Source: Alphaproteobacteria bacterium | GTDB lineage: Bacteria > Pseudomonadota > Alphaproteobacteria > ATCC43930 > CGMCC-115725 | DNA: 5,672 nucleotides | NCBI GenBank assembly: GCA_017353855.1 | Contig: JAFMSA010000317.1 | Span: 1-5,672 of the forward strand | Reading direction: 5' to 3' | Shown: piece by piece, positions 1 through 5,664 of the stretch | Numbering within the stretch: position 1 is the stretch's first letter | How the letters are laid out: the number at the start of each line of letters is the position of its first letter | Notes under the pieces: generated by a model | Told to the model about the DNA's origin: nothing | Databases searched by the model: none | The model's input: only the letters and a program-made list of their open reading frames with translations | Made by a program: the position numbers and the translations under genes

Positions 1-2
1 TC

Positions 3-296
3 GCGGATCAGGAACTCGTCGTCAGGCGAGCGTTCCACGCGAAGTTGGCTGTGTTGAACATTGGCAACGTCTTTACCACCGGACCGGCTGAGGCCGCTTT
101 TGTGATAAATGAACTGGTCAAGCCGAATGCAGTAATTGCCTCCCACGCAAATGAAATGGCCACCAAGGACGGTAAGTTGCTGCCGAATACGAAAACCGCT
201 ACTTTCAAGGATGCGACCAAAGTACCGGTATATTTGCCATTGAGCGGGAAGACCATGGAATTCGACGGCGACGGAACGTGTCAGAGCGGCTGTTAA
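3..296 (+). CDS. MBL-fold metal-dependent hydrolase, C-terminal part (5' end outside window)
   Basis: The open frame is already running at the left edge (first whole codon at 3) and ends at TAA 294-296. About 97 residues are visible. A TTG at 45 could be read as a start, but the frame upstream of it (ADQELVVRRAFHAK) is open and fits the same protein, so I treat this as a truncated view of a longer gene. The segments VLNIGNVFTTGPAEAAFVIN and KPNAVIASHANEMATKDGK match, from memory, the last part of UlaG-like metal-dependent hydrolases of the metallo-beta-lactamase superfamily. In that family the late 'SHANE' histidine is expected to be a metal ligand. The tail (PLSGKTMEFDGDGTCQSGC) has the Cys-rich end seen in rhizobial members, which are often secreted or periplasmic. 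The substrate is unknown. Composition is AT-richer than the CoA-transferase genes to the right (about 45-53% GC in the lines counted). No terminator is obvious after the stop. Confidence 0.8.
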   Translation, partial: ADQELVVRRAFHAKLAVLNIGNVFTTGPAEAAFVINELVKPNAVIASHANEMATKDGKLLPNTKTATFKDATKVPVYLPLSGKTMEFDGDGTCQSGC

Positions 297-948
297 GGTT
301 TCGCCGTTTTCAGCTTGTGATCAATTTGCGAGAGTGCAAAGGGCGAGGCCTGGCAATTCCGCGACTCGTACTTGGCCGGGACGACGAGGCCATGAATAAT
401 GCCGCGACAGGCCGGTCATTGAATGACCCCACAAGTTTCGCGCTAATCAGGCAAGGCGGCGAGCGATTTTCTACCCGATCCCGTCCTAACCGGCGCGATC
501 GGCTGAGCTAGGCCAGCAGTCACGAACCCATTGCGTCCGCATGCTCCCTGCTCGATGCTGAAGGCTCGATTGGCGCAGTCCCAGCGCATCGCCAAAGTGC
601 AGACAGACCGGGCCATGCCACATTGTATCCTCTCCGTCACCGTCATCACCGCAGACAACTACCTACCGAGCGCGAGCTTCGCGGGAGGCTTCGTTGCCCG
701 CCGGTCGCGGAGCCAGATCGAGCAGAACTTCGACCGAAGCCGGCCTGCGGGTCCGGCCCAAGCTGAAGGATACCCGCACAGCACTCCTTTGCCATTTCAG
801 CAAGCCTTTCGATCCACCAATAGTCAGCTCAACGCTCACCGATACGCATATCGCGCAATTCACATCGCGGGGTTTGTCTGGAGCGGTCGCTTCACTCTAA
901 GGCGATGTTGCGCGCGCCACCCTCACGCCACTGCGACAGGCATGCTGC
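297..948. other. Gene-poor stretch, no supported coding region
   Basis: Several open frames cross this stretch on both strands, but none has a recognisable domain, a convincing ribosome binding site or a coherent composition. They overlap one another, as chance frames do in GC-rich DNA. The one structural item is the perfect inverted repeat GGTCATT-G-AATGACC at 414-428. Given the decayed cyclase fragment that follows, the simplest reading is eroded DNA between the hydrolase and the pseudogene. Confidence 0.5.
414..428. promoter_or_regulatory. 15-bp perfect inverted repeat (7-bp arms, 1-base centre)
   Basis: GGTCATT and AATGACC flank a central G. The symmetry is of the size bound by dimeric regulators. 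No gene start lies near enough to assign a target, and it could also be a chance dyad. Confidence 0.2.
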
Positions 949-1584
949 CGAGTGCGAGTGAGCGCGCAGCTAGTGGATGCCGAAAGTGGCGGGCACCTGT
1001 GGGCTGACCGGTTCGACTGCGATAGAGGCGACCTGTTCGATCTGCAGAATGAGATTACGCGGCGCACTGCGGCAACGGTCGGTTCGGAGTTGGTCATCTC
1101 CGAAGCCCGCCGTCCCACGGAGCCCGACGTATTGGACTACATCCTAAGGGGACCGCGCCATATTCTCATTTTCCGGACAAAGACTAGAGAACGCTTCGAC
1201 GAATCAATTCGCTTCTTCGAACGCGCCTTGGCGCTCGATGCGAGCTCAGTCAACGCTCGGAGCTATTTGGGACAGGCGCTTGTAGGCCGCGTGCTAGATC
1301 TAAAGATTGATTCGCCAGCAACAGACATCCAGCATCACGTTCATGCAACTCTTGCGGCCGGCTATGCCCTCAAAGGGGCGGACGAGCAAGCCTTTACTGC
1401 CCTCGCCGAAGCGCGGAAGCGCAGTGATCGTTATACCAGCATCAGCCATTTGAAGGCAGCTCCCGGACGGCAGTAGCTGGAAGCGCCAAAGCTTCGGGCG
1501 CTGGCGGAGCTCACATATTTCGCCGGTCGTCGGGCGGCCGGCATGACGTGGCCCGCCGCCTGTTACGATCCTCGCCGCCAATGA
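949..1584 (+). pseudogene. Decayed class III adenylate cyclase/TPR protein fragment
   Basis: The frame starting RVRVSAQLVDAESGGHLWAD and continuing through RFD, DLFDLQNEITRR, PDVLDYILRG and FERALALDASSVNARSYLGQAL matches, from memory, the region after the cyclase catalytic domain in rhizobial adenylate/guanylate cyclase-TPR proteins. In intact relatives that region follows 'RYVLEGSVRR' and leads into several TPRs. Here nothing upstream of 949 resembles the catalytic domain, so the 5' part is missing. After 'DSPATDIQ' (about 1330) the frame jumps to 'HVHATLAAGYALKG', which in relatives belongs to the last TPR, so roughly 100 or more residues of middle TPRs appear deleted in frame. A TAG at 1474-1476 then interrupts the frame. 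Beyond it the same frame reads APKLRALAELTYFAGRRAAG, the usual family C-terminus, and ends at TGA 1582-1584. A GTG at 952 could start a residual 174-residue peptide, but I see no ribosome binding site. I call this a non-functional remnant. Confidence 0.75.
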
Positions 1585-1868
1585 GCCAATGAGCCGGCTA
1601 CTGCACAAGGCAGCCTGCGGATTTGATCCATCACCCAGGCCGGTTCGGCGGACGAACGCTGCTTCAGACGGCGTCGTTGCCGGCTAGAACTAACGCCTCC
1701 CGGGGTGGCTGGCGACACGACTTTGGCCGTGGTCGCTCCGGAATTCCCGGACATGTCGCGGTGTGACCGCTCATGGTCGGTTTTCCGGACACCTATCAGC
1801 GGCAATTCTGGCACCAGTCCTTGCCGTGTCACCAGCTGCCGGACGGTGGCCTTCCTCTTAAACCGCTT
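1585..1868. other. Intergenic stretch with short CCGGACA repeats, no gene supported
   Basis: No frame here has a recognisable domain. The stretch lies between the cyclase remnant and the 3' end of the convergently oriented methyltransferase gene. It holds two spaced CCGGACA motifs and a GGAATTCC palindrome (1739-1746). I see no stem followed by a T-run that would serve as an intrinsic terminator for the methyltransferase unit. Confidence 0.45.
1739..1791. repeat. Two spaced CCGGACA motifs, possible insertion-sequence end remnant
   Basis: CCGGACA occurs at 1747-1753 and again at 1785-1791, 38 bases apart, next to the GGAATTCC palindrome at 1739-1746. The same heptamer followed by C occurs at 4215-4222. 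Spaced short repeats of this kind occur at the ends of some IS families (for example IS21). No transposase fragment was recognised, so this is only a suggestion. Confidence 0.2.
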
Positions 1869-2555
1869 TCAGCCGCGACGTTCGGCGATGATGTGCCAGT
1901 GGTGCGAGCCGGGTCGCCGCTCCTGCAGTTGCTGGCTGAGAGTGAGGAGATCAAAGCCGGCGAGCAGACCGACGAGCGTCGCGGCATCGCAATAGCAATG
2001 CGGGTGGCCTTTTCGCTCGACCTGATCGAGGACGAAAGTGTCGGGAGCGATCACGCGGCCCATACCGTAATTGGCATCGCGGGTCGACAGTACCGTCGCC
2101 TGCAGTAGCCCGGCAGGCCGCAACACGCGCCAGATCTCGCCCAGCCGGCGGCCGAGGTCGCCCAGCGTACCGTGATGGATCACATTCCACGACAGGACGA
2201 AATCGAAGCCAGCGTCGGGAAACGGTAAGGCGTCGGCAAGTCCCTGGTGCAGTCTCACCGGCAGGCCGCGTGCCGCGGCCGTCTCGCGCACCACCGCGAG
2301 GCCGGCCAGGCTGCCGTCAATTGCCTCGACATCGAAGCCGTGCTCGGCGAGCAACAGCGCATGCCGGCCGACGCCGCACCCGAGATCGAGCACCCGCCGG
2401 GCGCCGCGCGCGTGCAATTCCGGCAGGATCGCCACCACTGCCGGGTGCGGGTCGAGCCAATCGGCGCGCCCTTCGCTGGTGGCCCAACGCTTGTCCCAAG
2501 CCTCTACAGCGGTCTGCGATACCGCGCCGTCGATCGCCATCTCCTCCGCCCCCAT
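1869..2555 (-). CDS. Class I SAM-dependent methyltransferase
   Basis: A cytosolic protein of 228 residues predicted to transfer a methyl group from S-adenosylmethionine to an unknown acceptor. The SAM-binding motif I is clear at residues 55-67 (VLDLGCGVGRHAL). The acidic residue ending strand 2 is D80 (in AIDGS), and the motif II/post-II region is LPFPDAGFDFVLSWNVIHH at 110-128, followed by RVLRPAGLL at 143-151. The C-terminus carries 'GSHHWHIIAE', an ending seen in a broad group of TehB-like/ubiE-like methyltransferases. Length is normal for the class. The gene lies 3 bases downstream of the CoA-transferase stop (TGA-GCG-ATG), so the two are almost certainly co-transcribed. The start is uncertain: ATG at 2555 has only weak upstream pairing, while an in-frame ATG at 2540 is directly preceded by GGAGGAG, which is too close for ideal spacing. 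Translational coupling to the upstream stop favours 2555. Confidence 0.87.
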   Translation of the reverse strand: MGAEEMAIDGAVSQTAVEAWDKRWATSEGRADWLDPHPAVVAILPELHARGARRVLDLGCGVGRHALLLAEHGFDVEAIDGSLAGLAVVRETAAARGLPVRLHQGLADALPFPDAGFDFVLSWNVIHHGTLGDLGRRLGEIWRVLRPAGLLQATVLSTRDANYGMGRVIAPDTFVLDQVERKGHPHCYCDAATLVGLLAGFDLLTLSQQLQERRPGSHHWHIIAERRG

Positions 2556-2558
2556 CGC

Positions 2559-3755
2559 TCAAACGATCCCGTCCTGCCTCAGCTGTGCAACCGCCGCGGC
2601 GTCGAGGCCGAGCCAGTCGGACAGCACCTCGGTGGTGTGCTCGCCGAGCAGCGGCGCCGGCTCGACCTTGGTGGGCACGCCGTCAAACCGCACCGGCCAG
2701 GTCGGCATCATCATCTTGCGTTCGCCGTGCGTCATCTGCTGCAGGATACCGCGGTCGTAGAAGCTCGGTTCATCGATCAGTTCTTGCGTGTCGAGCACCG
2801 CGCCCGCCGGGACGCCGACCGCGCTCAGTTGCGCCATCGCCTCCTGCTTGGTGCGCTCCTTAGTCCAGCCGGTGACGATCGCGTCGACCTCAGCCTCGCG
2901 CTGCAGGCGGGCGTCAGGTGTCGCATAGCGCTCGTCGCCGATCAGATCCTCGCGGCCGATCAGCTTTAGGAGGCGCGGCCAATGCTCCGGATTGGCGCGG
3001 CTGGTCAACAGGTAGATGTAGTCGTTGGGGCCGCCGGGCTTGCACGGGTAGATGCCGCCGGGCGGGTTGTTGGCCGGCGGCCGGCGCGGTGCCGCCTTGC
3101 CCGTGCGCGCCTGCGTGATGAATCCGCCGCGGCTGTAATGCATGACCGAATCCTGCATCGCCACCTGCAGCCGGCGTCCCTTGCCGCTGCGGGCGCGGTC
3201 AAACAGGGCGCTGACGATGCTGAAGGCCATCAGCATGCCGGTGCCGGTGTCGCCGATCGTCGGGCCAGGCTTGACCGGGCGGCCGTCCCTTTCGCCGGTA
3301 ATGCTCATCGAGCCGCCGGCAGCCTGCGCGATCGGGTCGAACGACAGCCCTTTCTCGAACGGACTGCCGTCGCCAAAGCCCTTGACCTGGGCATAGATGA
3401 TCGACGGATTGATGTCGCCGACGACATCATAGCCGAGCCCCAAACGCTCAACCGCGCCGGGCGCGAAGTTCTCGGTGAAGACGTCCGCCTTCTTCACCAT
3501 CTCCTTGACCAATGCCAGGCCGCGCTCGTCTTTGAGGTTGACGGTCAGCGAACGCTTGTTGGCGTTGTACATCATGAAATAGAAGGCGTCGCCAAAACCG
3601 GTGCGCCCGGCTTCGCCACGCGGCGGTTCCACTTTGGCGATGTCGGCACCCATCCAGGCGAGCGCCTCGGTGCAGGTCGTGCCGGCCTCGAACTGCGTCA
3701 GGTCAAGGACGCGGATGCCCTTGAGGAGGCCGGGCGACATGGGGGTTACGGTCAT
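2559..3755 (-). CDS. CaiB/BaiF family (family III) CoA-transferase
   Basis: A full-length 398-residue cytosolic enzyme predicted to move coenzyme A between carboxylic acids through an aspartyl-CoA thioester. The N-terminal motif is GIRVLDLTQFEAGTTCTEAL (13-32), followed by GADIAKVEPP (36-45) and the NKRSLTVNLK core (66-75). The catalytic aspartate is D169 in GPTIGDTGTGM, the same number as Asp169 of formyl-CoA transferase (Frc). The region NPPGGIYPCKPG (about 230-241) lies in the small domain, and GVPAGAVLDTQELI near the C-terminus is a family hallmark. At the position of Frc Gln17 this protein has Glu23. The substrate pair cannot be told from sequence, and no oxalyl-CoA decarboxylase or carnitine gene is visible nearby. 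It is first in a two-gene unit with the methyltransferase. The start at 3755 is supported by a strong ribosome binding site. Confidence 0.92.
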   Translation of the reverse strand: MTVTPMSPGLLKGIRVLDLTQFEAGTTCTEALAWMGADIAKVEPPRGEAGRTGFGDAFYFMMYNANKRSLTVNLKDERGLALVKEMVKKADVFTENFAPGAVERLGLGYDVVGDINPSIIYAQVKGFGDGSPFEKGLSFDPIAQAAGGSMSITGERDGRPVKPGPTIGDTGTGMLMAFSIVSALFDRARSGKGRRLQVAMQDSVMHYSRGGFITQARTGKAAPRRPPANNPPGGIYPCKPGGPNDYIYLLTSRANPEHWPRLLKLIGREDLIGDERYATPDARLQREAEVDAIVTGWTKERTKQEAMAQLSAVGVPAGAVLDTQELIDEPSFYDRGILQQMTHGERKMMMPTWPVRFDGVPTKVEPAPLLGEHTTEVLSDWLGLDAAAVAQLRQDGIV

Positions 3756-4239
3756 TGTCGAACTCCTTTGGCTTTATCAGCTCAGATTACACGCTCAGGG
3801 CTCCGCCCAGACATCACTATAGTTGGCCGTTTGCGTCAAATAGCGATCCAAAAAAACGCCACTTCCGAAATGACAGCCGTTTTTGCCTGACCCGTCGCTG
3901 CCATCGCGCAGGTCTTACATCATGCATCGCGTTTAGGGGGATCAGACTCGATTGTAAGCTGTGTCGAATTCTGCGCCGCCAACCAGCGCAATTGGGGATG
4001 AGAGGGTGGCGATTCACCGCCGCGATACAACGGGGTTTTAGGCGGTTGAGCGATTTGCCGGAGAGAGAGCTGCATACGATCGACAGCGGCGAGATTGCTG
4101 GTAAGCGCTTGATCCTTCTGCAGGGCCATTTCGGGCTCGATACGCTAATCCTTGCGCGCGAGGGCGCGGGCCGCAGCTTGCTGTCCGTTGCCGCGGCTCC
4201 CTGATCAGCCCCAACCGGACACTTTTGCGCTATGCTATG
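3756..4239. other. Intergenic stretch upstream of the CoA-transferase, no gene supported
   Basis: A 149-codon + strand frame (3755-4204) spans most of this region. Its first part is antisense to the CoA-transferase 5' region, and I recognise no domain in it. The last third (LPERELHTIDSGEIAGKRLI and on) has a more protein-like composition and could be a gene remnant, but I cannot name a family. The promoter of the CoA-transferase unit should lie near 3770-3860. A small dyad TTTG-CGT-CAAA is visible at 3830-3840, but no -35/-10 pair has acceptable spacing. Confidence 0.4.
3763..3769 (-). promoter_or_regulatory. Ribosome binding site of the CoA-transferase gene
   Basis: On the - strand AAAGGAG is followed by a 7-nt spacer and the ATG at 3755-3753. 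This near-consensus Shine-Dalgarno fixes the start codon and argues against the internal Met6 as the start. Confidence 0.8.
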
Positions 4240-4293
4240 TCAGGATATCTGAAAACTTATCGGCGCACAAAACGACCTGTCACGGAAAAGCAT
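4240..4293 (-). other. 17-codon ORF following the left repeat copy
   Basis: On the - strand, ATG 4293-4291 opens MLFRDRSFCAPISFQIS and stops at TGA 4242-4240. A GGAAGGG stretch lies about 10 nt upstream of the ATG. The interest is positional: the ATG sits 32 nt from the GGGGGG core of the left repeat, against 31 nt for the ATG after the right repeat. Whether it is translated is unknown. It may be the truncated start of a lost gene. Confidence 0.25.
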
Positions 4294-4301
4294 GCTTAAC
4301 A

Positions 4302-4394
4302 ATCCCTTCCGTTGTCAGAAGACCCGGGGGGCTGGCCTGAGAGGTCCCGGGACCATGGCGGCGGCCCCCGTGGGGGCGGGCGGTGCCGCACACC
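4302..4394 (-). repeat. GC-rich repeat, left copy (downstream of the transporter)
   Basis: The core 4326-4394 matches 5525-5592 by eye at about 80% with a one-base indel, in direct orientation. Shared blocks are GGGGGGCTGGCC, CCGTGGCGG or its variant CCATGGCGG, and GGTGCYGCACAC. Weaker similarity continues leftward to about 4302. Inside the copy are a perfect palindrome GGTCCCGGGACC (4343-4354) and a short stem GCCCC/GGGGC at 4364-4377 (loop CACG on the - strand). I assign the - strand because in that sense both copies precede a start codon at almost the same distance. The repeat family is not recognised. Confidence 0.7.
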
Positions 4395-4509
4395 ACCTGG
4401 CAAAGCCGGTATGTGCCCATGCAGCACTTTTGGGAAGCGGAGCGGCGAAGCTGCGAGGCCCGCGGCGAGCTGAGCGCAAGTTGGGGCCAGCTCTGACGAG
4501 CTCGAGTTC

Positions 4510-5421
4510 TCAGTGTGCCAATGCCCAGCGGAGCGGCAAGGGTCCTCCGCTTGCCAGATAGACGCCAATGGAGACGAACACGATCGCGATCCAACCGCTT
4601 TGAGTCGGCCACTCCGCGAGGAGCGGTATCGCGAACAATGCCGATAAGGCCGGCACTAAGGCCCCAAAAGCTGCAGCATCCGATGCGCCAAGAATTGCGA
4701 TCGCTCGGCCATACAGGGCGAGAGCAACGATGGTCACCAGAACGCCCTGAAAGACCGCCTGAACAGTAAACTCTGCCACGGTCAGCTGCGCGAGGCAGGC
4801 TCCGTACAACGCCAGATATATGGGTAGATAGATCACCAACGATCCCGTTGCGACAAGAGCCGTCGCGTGCAGTGGTTCGAGTTTCGCGTGCCGCATGGTG
4901 ACCGTGAAGCAGGCGGTCAGGAAGGATGCCAAGAGGAAAAGCGCATCTCCGATGGTCCGAGAAATGCTCCAGGTTCTACCCCACCCGTGCCAAGCAACAA
5001 TGATGACAGCGCCCACCAGTATCAGGAAAAGCCCAAGCTTTCGCGTGGTCGAAAGCTGTTCTTTCAGAACAACTGTGGCGATGAGGGCGACGAACAACGG
5101 CATGCAGCCCGGATTGAGCGCGCCCGAGTCGTAAGCGGGTGCAAACTGCAGCCCGGTCGCCGCTATTAACGCGTATGGCGCGCCGTTTCCGGCGATGATT
5201 ACGGCTAGGCCAAACGATCCGAGGCGGTCAAGTGCGAGACCTCGTCGCAGGAGAACGGGCGCAAGAAGGAGCCCAGCCACTCCGAAGCGCAGCTCCGCAA
5301 TATCCCATGCGTTGAGGTTGGTTGTCACAGCCGACCGCGTGATTACGCTCCAGCTCGCCCAGATTGAAACCGCAGCAAAGCCGGATACGGCGCCTTTCAG
5401 ATAGCCCGAGCTGCCACCCAT
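4510..5421 (-). CDS. EamA/DMT-superfamily transporter (10 TM)
   Basis: A 303-residue inner-membrane protein of the drug/metabolite transporter superfamily, with the usual two EamA repeats of five helices each. Hydrophobic segments can be read as AVSGFAAVSIWASWSVI, FGVAGLLLAPVLL, FGLAVIIAGNGAPYALIAA, GCMPLFVALIATVVL, LGLFLILVGAVIIVAW, DALFLLASFLTACFTV, ALVATGSLVIYLPIYLALYG, GVLVTIVALALYG, FGALVPALSALFAIPLLAEW and GWIAIVFVSIGVYLASG. The family exports amino acids, metabolites or toxic compounds. The substrate is not predictable here. The ATG at 5421 has no clear Shine-Dalgarno, and an in-frame TAA lies 15 nt upstream, so the start cannot be extended by a standard codon. A 19-codon ORF ends 12 nt upstream, which suggests translational coupling. 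GC content is lower than in the neighbouring CoA-transferase pair. The gene sits between two direct repeat copies, consistent with acquisition or rearrangement. Confidence 0.9.
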   Translation of the reverse strand: MGGSSGYLKGAVSGFAAVSIWASWSVITRSAVTTNLNAWDIAELRFGVAGLLLAPVLLRRGLALDRLGSFGLAVIIAGNGAPYALIAATGLQFAPAYDSGALNPGCMPLFVALIATVVLKEQLSTTRKLGLFLILVGAVIIVAWHGWGRTWSISRTIGDALFLLASFLTACFTVTMRHAKLEPLHATALVATGSLVIYLPIYLALYGACLAQLTVAEFTVQAVFQGVLVTIVALALYGRAIAILGASDAAAFGALVPALSALFAIPLLAEWPTQSGWIAIVFVSIGVYLASGGPLPLRWALAH

Positions 5422-5433
5422 CAGACAGGTAGT

Positions 5434-5493
5434 TTACCAGGACACTCCTGACAGCATTCTGTCAGGAGTGTCCTGACGACGGTTCGTTCCCAT
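5434..5493 (-). CDS. 19-codon leader ORF upstream of the transporter, or TetR-like N-terminal remnant
   Basis: On the - strand, AAAAGGA with a 7-nt spacer precedes ATG 5493-5491. The frame reads MGTNRRQDTPDRMLSGVSW and ends at TAA 5436-5434, 12 nt before the transporter ATG. The ribosome binding site is much better than that of the transporter, so ribosomes may load here and re-initiate on the transporter. Almost two thirds of the ORF is the perfect inverted repeat 5438-5475. Alternatively, the 'DTPDRML' stretch resembles the first residues of TetR/LmrA-type repressors, in which case this is what remains of a repressor gene fused upstream of the transporter. The peptide itself has no recognisable function. 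Confidence 0.4.
   Translation of the reverse strand: MGTNRRQDTPDRMLSGVSW
5438..5475 (-). promoter_or_regulatory. Perfect 16-bp inverted repeat with tandem palindromic sites, candidate operator
   Basis: CAGGACACTCCTGACA (5438-5453) and its exact reverse complement (5460-5475) are separated by six bases. Each arm is itself a small palindrome of the form CAGGA-NNN-TCCTG (5438-5450 and 5463-5475), and the right one extends to TCAGGA-GTG-TCCTGA (5462-5476). The two centres are 25 bp apart. This double symmetry is typical of a site for two repressor dimers. It begins 17 bp upstream of the transporter ATG. As RNA it would form a strong hairpin, but no T-run follows, so an intrinsic terminator is unlikely. 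Confidence 0.6.
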
Positions 5494-5499
5494 GTTTTA

Positions 5500-5592
5500 G
5501 TCCTTTTCGGTCGGCAGAGCGCGCGGGGGGCTGGCCTTAGGGGCCCGGGGACCGTGGCGGGGGCCCCGGCGGAGCGGGAGGTGCTGCACACA
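5500..5592 (-). repeat. GC-rich repeat, right copy (upstream of the transporter, leader-like)
   Basis: This is the second copy of the repeat at 4302-4394, in the same orientation. It contains a perfect 7-bp all-GC inverted repeat GGGGCCC/GGGCCCC (5540-5546 and 5561-5567, 14-nt loop). Adjoining it on the right is a CACACAC-T-GTGTGTG dyad (5587-5601). Read on the - strand it would form a heavily structured 5' leader ending at the Shine-Dalgarno and ATG of the 19-codon ORF. Confidence 0.7.
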
Positions 5593-5664
5593 CTGTGTGT
5601 GAAGGGCATGCACCGGCTGCAAGGCCGCAGCGCACCTCGCGTTGCTCGGGAGGTGCCGCACACA
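5576..5664. repeat. Two-copy 17-bp direct repeat with hairpins
   Basis: GGGAGGTGCYGCACACA occurs at 5576-5592 (Y = T) and 5648-5664 (Y = C), 72 bp apart. A related GGTGCCGCACAC is present in the left repeat copy at 4382-4393. Between the two sites are short hairpins: GCTGC/GCAGC (5616-5620 and 5627-5631) and GCACCTC/GAGGTGC (5632-5638 and 5650-5656). The series may continue beyond the right edge of the window. Confidence 0.55.

Noticed and set aside
531..1007. 158-codon + strand open frame overlapping the start of the cyclase remnant
   Set aside because: It shows no domain, overlaps the recognisable cyclase frame in another phase, and has the Arg/Pro/Ser-rich look of a chance frame in GC-rich DNA.
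2247..2969. 240-codon + strand frame antisense to the methyltransferase and CoA-transferase
   Set aside because: It is antisense to two well-supported genes and is rich in Arg, His and Ala without any motif.
3816..3839. TTGACG and TATAGT on the - strand as a sigma-70-type promoter for the CoA-transferase
   Set aside because: The spacer is only 12 bp, too short for a functional -35/-10 pair.
2982..3890. 302-codon + strand frame antisense to the CoA-transferase
   Set aside because: This is the usual mirror frame of a GC-rich gene, and the opposite strand carries a complete catalytic motif set.
3755..4204. 149-codon + strand frame with a protein-like C-terminal third
   Set aside because: No family was recognised, its start overlaps the CoA-transferase 5' end, and no ribosome binding site is evident. 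I kept it only as a note under the intergenic stretch.
4280..4612. 110-codon - strand frame over the left repeat and the transporter 3' end
   Set aside because: It overlaps the transporter in another phase and is Arg/Ser-rich, so it appears to be a chance frame created by the GC-rich repeat.
5438..5475. The 16-bp inverted repeat as an intrinsic terminator
   Set aside because: No T-run follows the stem on either strand, and it lies directly upstream of a gene start rather than after a stop.
5576..5664. The spaced 17-bp units as a CRISPR array
   Set aside because: There are only two units, 72 bp apart, with no uniform spacers and no cas gene in the window.
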